Source of the DNA: Sandaracinus sp.
Lineage (GTDB): Bacteria; Myxococcota_A; Polyangia; Polyangiales; Houyiibacteriaceae
Assembly: GCA_020633125.1 (NCBI GenBank)
Contig: JACKEH010000017.1
Location: forward strand, 1 to 64,000
DNA length: 64,000 bases
Reading direction: 5' to 3'
This document shows, piece after piece, positions 42,745-51,244 of this stretch. Under the pieces are notes generated by a model. That model made no database searches, was not told the origin of the DNA, and saw only the letters and a program-made list of their open reading frames with translations. Position numbers and translations under genes: made by a program. The stretch's first letter is position 1. Every line of letters begins with the position of its first letter.

Positions 42745-45320
42745 GCTCGAAGACGCTTCGCGCGAGCGTGCTCGTGCTCCTCGCCGCGCTCGGTTGCGGC
42801 AGCGATCCCGCCACGCAGGTGCTCGTCGAGATCGACGCCGCCGACGACGTGAAGGCGCGGGCTTCGTTCGTGCGCCTGCGCCTCGAAGCCTCGACCCCCG
42901 GCGGCGACTTCGAGAGCGTGTCGGAGCTCGGCGACGTCACGATCCCGGTCGCCCGCGACGGATGGCCACGGACCCACGTCATCGCCCCGCTCGACGGTGA
43001 CGCGACCCGCCTCTACCGCGTCACGGCGCGTGCGCTCGACGACGACTTCCGCACCGTGGCCGAGGCCCGTCGCCAGAGCGGTTACGTCGCTGGCGACACC
43101 CGGGTGCTGCGTGTCTTCATTCCGGGTGGCGAGTGCCTCGACGTCACCTGCCCCGACGACCGCACCTGCGAGCAGGGGCTCTGCCTCGAGGTGCCGATGA
43201 TTCCGCCCGACCTCTTGCCGCGACCCGGCGAGGACGTGTCGGACGGTGGGCTCGATGGCGGCACGACGGACGGCGGCGAGGACGGCGGCGTGTGTGATCC
43301 GACCTCGATCGAGTGCGAGGCCGAAGGCGAATGCGAGACCGCCGAGGTCTCGTGCGACTCGGGCGAACCGGTCTGCGTGCGCACCCCGCTGGGCGCGGAC
43401 ACGGTGTGTCGGGAGGCCGCGGGCGAATGCGACGCCGCGGAGACCTGCGACGGCACCTCGCCCTTCTGCCCCGAAGATCGCCCGGTCGAGTTCGGCACCG
43501 AGTGCACCGAAGGGTTCTGCTTCGGGCAGACCTGCGGCACCTGCAGCGCGGGCGGCTCGTGCGACACCGGCAACCCCTGCGAGGTCGGTGAGATTCAATG
43601 CGACGCCGAAGGCGTGCCCACCTGCACGCCGATGCGCGCCGCCGATCCCGGCACGGTCTGCCGTGCGGCGACGGGTCCCTGCGACGTGGCGGAGACCTGC
43701 CAGGACACCGTGTGCCCGAGCGACGCGCGGGTCCCGGCCGGCGAGACCTGCCGCGGCGCGATGGGGCTCTGCGACCAGGCCGAGACCTGCGACGGCACGA
43801 GCCCGCTCTGCCCGAGCGACGCGTTCCGAAGCGCGAGCACCGTGTGCCGTGCGTCGATGGGCGCGTGCGATCCCCAGGAGACGTGCAGCGGCTCCGGTCC
43901 TTCGTGTCCGGCCGACGTGATCTCCGCGATGGGCACGGTGTGTCGTACGGCGGCGAGCGTCTGTGACGTGTCCGAGGTGTGCGACGGCAGCGTTCGCGAG
44001 TGTCCCGCCGACGCGTTTCAATCGTTCGGCACGCCGTGTGGGATCAACCCCAACTTCGTCTGCGACGGCGCTGGCGCATGCAGCGAGACGAACTGCGGAG
44101 GCTCGTGCGACACGGGTCGCGCGTGTGAGATCGGCGAGATCGTCTGCGACGCGGCAGGCTCGCGCTGTGTGGGCCGCGGTCCACGACCGGCGGGCACGGC
44201 ATGTCGCGCGGCGGCGGGCGATTGCGACGTGACGGAATCCTGCAACGGAAGCTCGGTCGATTGCCCGACCAACGCGTTCGCGCCGGCCTCGACGGTCTGT
44301 CGTGCCGCGGCGGGCGAGTGTGACGCGGCCGAGAACTGCACGGGCACGAGCGCGACTTGTCCCGCCGACCAGCTTCGCGCCTCGGGAACGGAGTGCCGCG
44401 CGACGGCGGGCGCGTGCGACCGCCCCGAGTACTGCAACGGAAGCTCGCCGAGCTGCCCGTCGAACACCTTCCAGACCAGCGGCACCGTCTGCCGCGCCGC
44501 CGCGGGTGGATGCGACGTGCCCGAGGTGTGCTCGGGCTCGAGCGCGAGCTGTCCGACCGACGCGCTGCGTTCGCGTGGCACGGTGTGCCGACCCGCTCAG
44601 CACTTCACCTGCGACTACCGCGAAGAGTGCCCGGGCGACAGTCCGGAGTGTCCTGCGGACGACTTCGTCCCCGACGGGGAAAAATGCGAGATGCGACCGG
44701 TCGGATGGGGCGGCGTCTGCACCGGCCAGCTGATGACTCCAGTCGGCGATCCCTACCGGTGCCTGGACCTCGTGATCAGCGAGGTGAAGCTCGGCGCGGG
44801 CGGGTACGTGGAGCTCTACAACCGCTTCTGCCAACAGCTTCCGCTCGGCCAATGCTCGCTCGTCACCGAAGGTTCCTTCGGCGCCGCGACCTCGACGCCG
44901 CTGTCGGGCGCGATTCCGTCCGGTGGTTTCTTCCTCGTCGGTCTCGGCGCCCCCGAAGCCGACGTCAACGCGGGCTCCACGCTGGGCTCGAGCCTCGCCA
45001 ACCAGATGAGCGCGCATTTCACGCTCGTCTGCGAGGGCGCGATGGTCGACGAGATCCGGCTGACCGCGGTGATGGCGACCGAAACGCCGCGTCCCACGTC
45101 GCCGATCTACTGCCCGAACGTCTTCGGCGCGCTGGCCAGCGGCGCGACCGAGCGAAAGGCGAACGCGACGTCGACCAACGCGACGATGACGCCGGGTGGC
45201 CGAGACGCGCTCTCGGGCAACGCCTACGACACCGACCAAGACACGAACGACTTCGTCTGCATCATGGGCGGCATGCCCCAGAACACACGCGCGTCCGCGG
45301 AGACCGCTGGCTGTCGTTGA
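42741..45320 (+). CDS. Lipoprotein: shared anchor module, disintegrin-like Cys repeats and a C-terminal LTD-like domain
   Basis: 859 residues from ATG 42741. Lipobox ALGC then GSDPATQVLVEID. The N-terminal ~130 residues match the plan of the lipoprotein at 29507, ending CPDDRTCEQGLC. Residues ~180-650 are a long series of 30-40-residue repeats of the pattern VCRAA-GxCDVAETC-GTSPxCPxD, six Cys per unit as in disintegrin-like domains. Near 680 an LTD-like beta domain begins (LDLVISEVKLGAGGYVELYN). The multidomain, disulfide-rich build suggests a long surface adhesin or binding protein. Coupled to the TPR-membrane protein at 42106. Confidence 0.88.
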   Translation: MSSKTLRASVLVLLAALGCGSDPATQVLVEIDAADDVKARASFVRLRLEASTPGGDFESVSELGDVTIPVARDGWPRTHVIAPLDGDATRLYRVTARALDDDFRTVAEARRQSGYVAGDTRVLRVFIPGGECLDVTCPDDRTCEQGLCLEVPMIPPDLLPRPGEDVSDGGLDGGTTDGGEDGGVCDPTSIECEAEGECETAEVSCDSGEPVCVRTPLGADTVCREAAGECDAAETCDGTSPFCPEDRPVEFGTECTEGFCFGQTCGTCSAGGSCDTGNPCEVGEIQCDAEGVPTCTPMRAADPGTVCRAATGPCDVAETCQDTVCPSDARVPAGETCRGAMGLCDQAETCDGTSPLCPSDAFRSASTVCRASMGACDPQETCSGSGPSCPADVISAMGTVCRTAASVCDVSEVCDGSVRECPADAFQSFGTPCGINPNFVCDGAGACSETNCGGSCDTGRACEIGEIVCDAAGSRCVGRGPRPAGTACRAAAGDCDVTESCNGSSVDCPTNAFAPASTVCRAAAGECDAAENCTGTSATCPADQLRASGTECRATAGACDRPEYCNGSSPSCPSNTFQTSGTVCRAAAGGCDVPEVCSGSSASCPTDALRSRGTVCRPAQHFTCDYREECPGDSPECPADDFVPDGEKCEMRPVGWGGVCTGQLMTPVGDPYRCLDLVISEVKLGAGGYVELYNRFCQQLPLGQCSLVTEGSFGAATSTPLSGAIPSGGFFLVGLGAPEADVNAGSTLGSSLANQMSAHFTLVCEGAMVDEIRLTAVMATETPRPTSPIYCPNVFGALASGATERKANATSTNATMTPGGRDALSGNAYDTDQDTNDFVCIMGGMPQNTRASAETAGCR

Positions 45321-45367
45321 CGTCGCGATGAACACCCGAAGGGGCGCGAGCGTCGTACCCTTCACCC

Positions 45368-46087
45368 ATGCGTTTGTTCGCCCTCGCCCTCGCCCTGGCC
45401 GTGCCCGCGCTCGGCCAGGCGCAGTCTCCGAACGTCGACGAAGCGCGTGGCCGCGCGATGCGCGAGGTCGCGTGTCTCGAACGCGTGCAACGAGAAGTCA
45501 CCACCCAGGTGCAGTTGCTTCGGGAGGCCCACGAGCAGCTCTCGGCCCCGTACGAGGACGTTCGTTCGGACGCGGCGCGTGCGGTGGAGTCGATCGAACA
45601 ACGCCTCGACGAGCTCGCCGAAGCGATGCGCGCATGTTTGCCGCGCACCTCTCGGCTCGAAACGCGCGAGGTGGTGAACGAGCCGACCGGAAGCGCAGCG
45701 GCGGTCGGTGTCGCGAACGCCGCGACGGAGGTGGTCGAGCGCGACGTGCAGCTCAGCGGCTACGTCACGGTGCGGGTCGGTGAGCGCGTGGATGGCCGCG
45801 GAAACCTCGCCGCGAGCGAGGTCCGAGCGATGGTGCGGGGTGCGGCCGGTCGCATCGCGGCGTGTTACGGCGACTTCGTCGAACGCGAGGCGCTCGAGAC
45901 CGGGACGATCATCGTCGCGTGGACGGTCGACGGCTCCGGGCGAATTCTCCGCGTGACGACCGAGGCGCAGCAGGTCGGCGACGCGAGCTTCGCCCGCTGT
46001 GTCGAACGCGCGGCAAGTGGGATGCGCGGTCGACGACCGAGCGGCGGCGACGTGCGCTATGCGTACACGCTGCGATTCGGGCCCTGA
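45368..46087 (+). CDS. AgmX/PglI C-terminal domain protein, secreted
   Basis: 239 residues. Signal peptide (LFALALALAVPALGQAQ), a helical coiled-coil middle (~25-95), then the AgmX/PglI C-terminal fold: MVRGAAGRIAACYGDFVER, GTIIVAWTVDGSGRILRVTTEAQQ and FARCVERAASGMRGRRP. The two Cys in ACYGDF and FARCVE are typical of this family, which occurs in myxobacterial gliding and energy-transducing proteins. It follows the lipoprotein at 42741 by 47 bases, so it may be the third gene of that operon. Confidence 0.85.
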   Translation: MRLFALALALAVPALGQAQSPNVDEARGRAMREVACLERVQREVTTQVQLLREAHEQLSAPYEDVRSDAARAVESIEQRLDELAEAMRACLPRTSRLETREVVNEPTGSAAAVGVANAATEVVERDVQLSGYVTVRVGERVDGRGNLAASEVRAMVRGAAGRIAACYGDFVEREALETGTIIVAWTVDGSGRILRVTTEAQQVGDASFARCVERAASGMRGRRPSGGDVRYAYTLRFGP

Positions 46088-46110
46088 CGTTTTCGCGCGG
46101 CGTGGGCGCT

Positions 46111-46254
46111 TCAGAGTACGAATCAGTTGCACTGATTCATACTTCGAGGGGGCGGCGCCCTCCCCGACCGGCAAAGCCGGATCGGGCCCCTCCCACCAAG
46201 GCGCAACGCCTCCACTCGCACGGATTGGATCGGTGCAAGTGGGGCGTGCTCTCA
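46111..46254 (-). repeat. Dispersed composite-palindrome element, copy 3 (nearly complete)
   Basis: Outer ends are TCAGAGTA and TGCTCTCA (imperfect inverted repeats). From left to right it has a long-arm hairpin AGTACGAATCA/TGATTCATACT with one mismatch, a GGGGGCGGCGCCC G/C hairpin, CCCCGA-CCGGC-AAA-GCCGG-ATCGGG (46162-46186), a CCTCCCACC linker and a degraded CACTCGCACGGAT hairpin. The right end is the TetR stop codon at 46252-46254. Located between convergent genes. Confidence 0.88.
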
Positions 46255-46851
46255 GTCGAGCACCGTGAGAGCGAGCGCCCGCAGACGCGCGCGCATCGTG
46301 GGCTCGTCGAGCTGCTCGGGTCCGTAGACCAACGCGCCTTGCACGGCGCCACGAAGCACGAAGAGCGCGAGCACCGCACGACGACGTGCCTCGTCGTCGT
46401 CGAGGGCGGGACGGAGCGCACGTGCCAAGGGAACCAGGTGCTCGGTGACGCGCCGTTCGGACGACTCGATGCCGGACTCCCACCAACCTCGGGGGACGTC
46501 GCGAAGCAAGGCGCGCCGCACGGCGCGATCGGCGAGGTCGGATGCGCAGAGCAAGCCGACGAGCGCGTCGAGCTTCGCGGTCGGCGGCTGCTCGGAACCG
46601 ACGATGCGCTCCACCTCCGCGACCAACCCCGCGTTCACGCGATCGGCGACGGCCGCGACGAGGGCCTGCTTGTTGGGAAAGTATTGGTAGAGCGAGCCGA
46701 CGCTCACCCCCGCCCGAGTCGCCACCGCGTTGGTCGTCATGCCGGCGAGACCTTCGGTCGCGAGCAAGGTCGCCGCGGCGTCCAAGAGCGCGTCGACGAT
46801 CGCGCGTCCGGTCCGCCGCTGGGGCGCGCGTCGAGGGGCTCGTTTCGACAC
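46252..46851 (-). CDS. TetR-family transcriptional regulator
   Basis: 199 residues from GTG 46851. Helix-turn-helix: IVDALLDAAATLLATEGLAGMTTNAVATRAGVSVGSLYQYFPNKQALV (~17-65), the SLYQYFPNK signature of TetR. The C-terminal ligand domain is ordinary. No strong ribosome site lies before the start. The gene is divergent from the protease gene at 47053 across a 200-base AT-rich gap, so that promoter is its most likely target. Confidence 0.92.
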   Translation of the reverse strand: MSKRAPRRAPQRRTGRAIVDALLDAAATLLATEGLAGMTTNAVATRAGVSVGSLYQYFPNKQALVAAVADRVNAGLVAEVERIVGSEQPPTAKLDALVGLLCASDLADRAVRRALLRDVPRGWWESGIESSERRVTEHLVPLARALRPALDDDEARRRAVLALFVLRGAVQGALVYGPEQLDEPTMRARLRALALTVLD

Positions 46852-47052
46852 GGGAGGGGTCTAGCAGACTGCGGGACGAGCGACCTGGGGTCGCCCCGGG
46901 CGTGACCACACGAGGCCTGCGCGAGCACGATTCGCACAACTGCCAATTTCATCATTGTTTTCAGACACTTGAATGCGAACCGCGCGCGAGTCCCGACGTC
47001 CGTGACCGTGGACTAGCGTGAGGCAGGGGGACCTTCGGTCCCAGAGGTGCTC

Positions 47053-49389
47053 ATGCTCGACCGCTCGCTTCGCCTCGTCGTCCTCTGCGGCGCCCTCGGT
47101 TCGGTGGCCCACGCACAGGACGTCGGCTCCGTCTCTCAGCCCGCCATCCTCGGGAACGACGACCGCCAACAATGGTTCGAGGCGGGCTCGATGCAGGGGG
47201 TCGTGCAGCAGTCCACGGTGATGCTCGTGCCGGCCGCGTCGGTGTCGAGCGGCACCGAAGTGCGCACGCGGTTGACCTATTCGGCGCGTGTGGACGGGCT
47301 CTGCACCGACGAAGCCTTCGCGTGCGAAGAGTCGCTCGGCTCCTGCAGCGGCACGCTCATCGACGGGCACACGGTCGTCACCGCCGGGCACTGCTTCTCG
47401 TCGCTCGCGTCGATTCGGGCCGGCGGCTCCTGCAACGGCACCGCGGTGGTCTTCAACTGGCGCATGGAGAGCGGCGGCAACCGCGCTCAGGTGCTTCGAA
47501 GCCGCGACGTCTACTACTGCCACGAGGTGCTCGCCGCGCACTACCAGCCCGGCACGCTGGAGCCGGACTTCGCGATCTTCACGATCAAGCGCACGCGAAA
47601 CGGCACCGCGCCGACCCCGGTGAGCGGCCCGTACCGACCGGCCGCGATCTCCACCACGCGTCGCTCGTCGGGCACGATCTTCACGGTCGGACACCCCGCG
47701 GGCATCCCGGTGAAGGTCAGCCCCGGCACGCTCTACCCGGGAGACTCGATGCGCTTCGGGTCGAACGCCGACCTCTTCCCCGGAAACTCGGGCGGCGGCA
47801 CGTTCGCGGGCTCGACGCTGATCGGCGTCGCGACCAACGCCCCCGACGGAAGCCCGACGCCGGGCTCGCGCAACTTCTACCCGGTCGACGCGGCCGCCGG
47901 GTGCCGACGTGCCTCGCGGGTGCTCTCGGGCCGCAACTCGCACATGTGGCTCGCGCCGATGATTCAGGCGCTCTGCGATCCGACGCATCCCCATCACTTG
48001 GTGACGCGACCCACGGTGCTGTGCGGCACCGCGCCGGCGGTTCCCCCGAGCAGCGGCGGGGGAACGACGACGCCGAGCCCGACCTTTCCTTCGACGGTCG
48101 AGTGCAACGCCGGCGACGGCGACCCGAGCAGCGCGCTCTTCTTCCTTCTCGCCTTGGTGCTCCTCTCGCGGCGTCGGCGGCAGGCGGATTTCGTCGGGTT
48201 GATGCTCGCGGTGGCGGTCGCGTGTGCGGGCGATCCACAGCCGACGGAGAACGACGCGTCGGTCGAGACCGATGCCGCGACCGACGCCCCGCTCGATCGG
48301 CGTTGGGCCACCGCGGTGGTGCTGCCGGACTCGACGCGGCGCACCGTCGGCTTCGATCTCGACGGGGACGGCGACGTGGACAACGCGTTCGGACACCTGG
48401 CGACGAGCCTCGCCGACGTGGGCTTCGATCTGACGACGCTGATCAACGACACCCTCGCGCTCGGCGACGCGGCTTGGCTCGCGCGTTTCACGACGCGTGG
48501 CGACCGAGGGACGCTGACGCTGCGCGAAGGCGTGGCCGACGGACCGCCGAGCTTCACCGGCGAGGGCGATCACTTCGCCGTGAGCGACGCGGCGCCGACG
48601 CGGCTCGAGGGCACGTGGGCGCCGAACGACGCGTTCGCCTTCGAAGCCGAAGGCGACTCGCTCGAGCTCGCGTTTCCGCTCGGCGAGGCGCGGGTCGCGC
48701 TTCCGCTCACGCACGTGCGGGTCGAAGCGGAGCTGCCGATCGACGAGGCGGTGCTTCACGTCGGCGGCGCGCTCGCCGAACGGGAGCTGGTCGCGTTCGT
48801 CGACTCCGTCGCGGCGTCGTTCACGGCGCGGGTGGCCGCGACCGCGGGCTGCCCCGAAGCCTGCGAGGACGAGACGATCGCGGCGTTGCTCGGGGCCGTG
48901 GACGGCGACGAAGACGGAGTCGTGAGCGGCGCGGAGCTGCGGACGCACGCGTTGCTCGGACCCCTGCTCGCGCCAGACGTCGACCTCGACGGCGACGGGC
49001 GTGACGACCACTTCTCGTTCGGCCTGCTGGCGTTTCTTCGGACCGCGAGCTTCGACGAGGTTTCGTCGAGCTCGAGCGCGCTCGTCGCGAAGGCCGACCT
49101 GTGTGCGGTGTCGTGCGAGGCGAGCGACTGCCGCTCGTGCCAATCCACCGCGTGCGGTTGGTGCGACGGCCAGGGTTGTTTGCCGCGCTCGCGGGCGCGG
49201 GAATGCGAGGCCGAGAGTTGGATCGACAGTCAGCTCTACTGCCCGAGCTGCGAGCACACGAGCGAGACCGCGTGCAATCGCGACGGCTTCTGTGGTTGGA
49301 GCGCGACGTGCGGACGCTGCGTGAACGACACGCGCTGCAGTCAGATCCCCGCCGAGTGCTCGGACCTCCGCCAAGCGCGCGGCTGCTAG
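47053..49389 (+). CDS. Trypsin-like serine protease fused in frame to a Ca-binding Cys-rich lipoprotein
   Basis: 778 residues from ATG 47053 (AGAGG six bases upstream; signal peptide ending VAHAQ). Residues ~60-320 are a chymotrypsin-fold protease with GTLIDGHTVVTAGHC (catalytic His), DFAIF (Asp) and FPGNSGGGTF (Ser). Residues ~359-377 are a MYXO-CTERM-like anchor: hydrophobic helix then RRRR. Directly after it, residue ~384 begins MLAVAVAC, a complete lipoprotein signal, and the rest has EF-hand-like loops (DLDGDGDVD, DGDEDGVVSGAE) and a C-terminal Cys-rich PSI-like segment. Two signals in one chain indicates a fusion of two formerly separate genes (see findings). Confidence 0.85.
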   Translation: MLDRSLRLVVLCGALGSVAHAQDVGSVSQPAILGNDDRQQWFEAGSMQGVVQQSTVMLVPAASVSSGTEVRTRLTYSARVDGLCTDEAFACEESLGSCSGTLIDGHTVVTAGHCFSSLASIRAGGSCNGTAVVFNWRMESGGNRAQVLRSRDVYYCHEVLAAHYQPGTLEPDFAIFTIKRTRNGTAPTPVSGPYRPAAISTTRRSSGTIFTVGHPAGIPVKVSPGTLYPGDSMRFGSNADLFPGNSGGGTFAGSTLIGVATNAPDGSPTPGSRNFYPVDAAAGCRRASRVLSGRNSHMWLAPMIQALCDPTHPHHLVTRPTVLCGTAPAVPPSSGGGTTTPSPTFPSTVECNAGDGDPSSALFFLLALVLLSRRRRQADFVGLMLAVAVACAGDPQPTENDASVETDAATDAPLDRRWATAVVLPDSTRRTVGFDLDGDGDVDNAFGHLATSLADVGFDLTTLINDTLALGDAAWLARFTTRGDRGTLTLREGVADGPPSFTGEGDHFAVSDAAPTRLEGTWAPNDAFAFEAEGDSLELAFPLGEARVALPLTHVRVEAELPIDEAVLHVGGALAERELVAFVDSVAASFTARVAATAGCPEACEDETIAALLGAVDGDEDGVVSGAELRTHALLGPLLAPDVDLDGDGRDDHFSFGLLAFLRTASFDEVSSSSSALVAKADLCAVSCEASDCRSCQSTACGWCDGQGCLPRSRARECEAESWIDSQLYCPSCEHTSETACNRDGFCGWSATCGRCVNDTRCSQIPAECSDLRQARGC

Positions 49390-49467
49390 CAAGGCCACGC
49401 GTTCGTCGCCGAGTTGCGCGAACGCGCCGCGACCCGAGGGATCGCGACGCGTTCGGTCCGTGAGGTG

Positions 49468-49615
49468 TCAGAGTTGCATTGATTCATGCTCTTCCTTCTT
49501 CTCGAGGGGGCGGCGCGCCCCCTCCCCCGACCGGCAAAGCCGGATCGGGGCCCCCTCCCACCACCGAGCAGCCCTGCACTCGCACGGATAGAATCCGTGC
49601 AAGTGGGCGCTCTCA
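49468..49615 (-). repeat. Dispersed composite-palindrome element, copy 4
   Basis: Left end TCAGAG at 49468. The long-arm hairpin has lost its left arm (TTGCATTGATTCATGCTC remains). Then come GGGGGCG-GCG-CGCCCCC (49506-49522), the hairpin CCCCGA-CCGGC-AAA-GCCGG-ATCGGGG (49525-49550), a CCTCCCACCACC linker and CACTCGCACGGAT-AGA-ATCCGTGCAAGTG (49578-49604). The right end is the pirin stop codon at 49613-49615. Confidence 0.9.
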
Positions 49616-50311
49616 GGCGAGGTCGAAGACGAGCAGCTCGGCGTCTTCGACGCCTTCGAGAGTGAAGCGTTCGGCGTTCTCGACGGCGGCGGCGTCGCCC
49701 GTGCGCAGCAGCTCGCTGTTGAGCTTCACCGCGCCACGCACCACCTGCACCCACGCGCCTCGCGAGGTGGCGAGCGAGTGCTCGACCTTCGCGCCGGGCG
49801 AGAGCAACGACGCGTAGAGGTCGACGTCTTGATGGACCGTGATCGAACCGTCGCGACCGTCGCGCGAGGCGACGAGCCGAAGGCGGTCGCGTTTGTCTTC
49901 CGGCTCGAAACGCTTCTGCTCGTAGCCGGGGGCGATGCCGAGCTCGCCGGGCTCGATCCAGATCTGGAGGAAGTGGACCGGCTCGTCCCTGGACGCGTTG
50001 TATTCGCTGTGGGCGATGCCGCGGCCCGCGCTCATGCGTTGCACGTCGCCCGGTCGGATGACGGAACCGGTGCCGAGCGTGTCGCGGTGCTCGAGGCCGC
50101 CTTCGACGACGTAGGAGAGGATCTCCATGTCCCGGTGGGGGTGGCGGGGGAAGCCGGCGCCGGGCGCGACTCGGTCCTCGTTGATGACACGCAGCGTCCG
50201 GAACCCCATGTGCTGCGGGTCCCAATAGCCGGCGAAGGAGAAGGTGTGCTTCGAGCGCAGCCAACCGTGGTTCGCGTGGCCTCGCTCTTCGGAGCGCCGG
50301 ACTCGGATCAT
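49613..50311 (-). CDS. Pirin-family protein
   Basis: 232 residues from ATG 50311 with GAGGAGGCATTC upstream. A bicupin; the N-terminal cupin carries metal ligands in FPRHPHRDMEILSYVVEGGLEHRD and AHSEYN with the fourth Glu nearby, as in quercetinase-type pirins. Family members act as iron-dependent dioxygenases or redox-sensitive cofactors, and the substrate here is unknown. Monocistronic, ending in repeat element copy 4. Confidence 0.93.
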   Translation of the reverse strand: MIRVRRSEERGHANHGWLRSKHTFSFAGYWDPQHMGFRTLRVINEDRVAPGAGFPRHPHRDMEILSYVVEGGLEHRDTLGTGSVIRPGDVQRMSAGRGIAHSEYNASRDEPVHFLQIWIEPGELGIAPGYEQKRFEPEDKRDRLRLVASRDGRDGSITVHQDVDLYASLLSPGAKVEHSLATSRGAWVQVVRGAVKLNSELLRTGDAAAVENAERFTLEGVEDAELLVFDLA

Positions 50312-50426
50312 GAATGCCTCCTCGCACGCGCAGGGTGGCGTGCGTCGAAAGAGACGTTGGGGCGACCGTGCAACGATGTCAGCGGAAGCGACGAATCGTT
50401 GCGAATAGCGCATCAATGAATGCAAG

Positions 50427-50454
50427 GAGCCCAGCCGGACAACCGACTGGGCTC
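50427..50454 (-). terminator. Hairpin terminator downstream of the PilZ gene
   Basis: GAGCCCAG (50427-50434) and CTGGGCTC (50447-50454) form a perfect 8-bp stem, with CCGG/CCG pairing extending it inward. It lies between the PilZ stop (50477) and the pirin gene. GCACTGGGTTTCGAGGGGGC (50456-50475) next to it resembles the left part of the dispersed element and may be a remnant. Confidence 0.65.
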
Positions 50455-50476
50455 GAGCACTGGGTTTCGAGGGGGC

Positions 50477-50935
50477 TCAGCGCAGCGCGCCGACGGTCGC
50501 GGCGTAGTCCATGCGGGCGTGGCGGCGCGGAATCGCGGGCGGAATGCCGTGAAGGCTCGCCCGAAGGATGGCGCGGTCGATCTGGCTCATGCCGTCGAAA
50601 GCGATACCGAGCGCGGGGCCACAATCGCCACGGCGCTGGCCGTCGATGGCGCGGGCGACGTGGCCCTCGGCGTCGATCCACGACGCGCCGCGGGGCATCT
50701 TGAGGCTGACGATGACCGGCTCGCCGAGCACGCAGGGCGCACCGGCATCGAGGAGCAGGCCGTCTTCGGAGAGGTCGAGGGTGTAGGTCCCGAGCAGTCG
50801 GAAGCCGTCTTCGGCCACGACTTCGCACTCGGTTCGAACGGAGCGCCGCAGGCTCTTTCGCTCCATCGCACGCAGGACCGCGAAGTCCGCGAACGACGAG
50901 GCGAGATCCAGATCCACTTCGAGGATGTCGAGCAT
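50477..50935 (-). CDS. PilZ-domain protein
   Basis: 152 residues from ATG 50935 with GGAGG six bases before it. A PilZ fold: RKSLRRSVRTECEVVAED near residue 30 holds the RxxxR c-di-GMP motif, followed by LDLSEDGLLLDAG as the D/N-x-S-x-x-G strand. The protein should bind cyclic di-GMP and control motility, polysaccharide or a partner protein. It has no membrane helix or other domain. Confidence 0.88.
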   Translation of the reverse strand: MLDILEVDLDLASSFADFAVLRAMERKSLRRSVRTECEVVAEDGFRLLGTYTLDLSEDGLLLDAGAPCVLGEPVIVSLKMPRGASWIDAEGHVARAIDGQRRGDCGPALGIAFDGMSQIDRAILRASLHGIPPAIPRRHARMDYAATVGALR

Positions 50936-51102
50936 GGTGAGCCTCCGATCGACACGAGGTCGTGCGCTCAACATCACACATGTAGGACAACGTCCGCAAA
51001 GTTTTGGCGAACGTTCGTCACCGTGGGATGCACGGGTGGTCGGGGAGGATGCGCGAGGAAAGGACCGAGAACCCCGGGCGTCGGGAAAGGCTCGCGTCGG
51101 GC

Positions 51103-51230
51103 AAGGATCCACCCTTTTTGCCGAACCCGTCGCGACACCTCGAAATCACCCCGATCCCGGCTCGGGAAAGGATCCACCCTTTTTGCCGAACGCGACGCGA
51201 CACCTCGAAATCACTCTGATTTCGAGGTGT
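51103..51230. repeat. Two 46-bp direct copies ending in a perfect 14-bp hairpin
   Basis: Copies 51103-51148 and 51168-51213 both contain AAGGATCCACCCTTTTTGCC and end CGACACCTCGAAATCA. After the second copy, ACACCTCGAAATCA (51200-51213) pairs perfectly with TGATTTCGAGGTGT (51217-51230) across CTC. It fills most of the 309-base gap 50936-51244. The hairpin is the likely terminator of the minus-strand AgmX-like gene that ends at 51245. Confidence 0.8.
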
Positions 51231-51244
51231 TGGATTCGCCTGGC

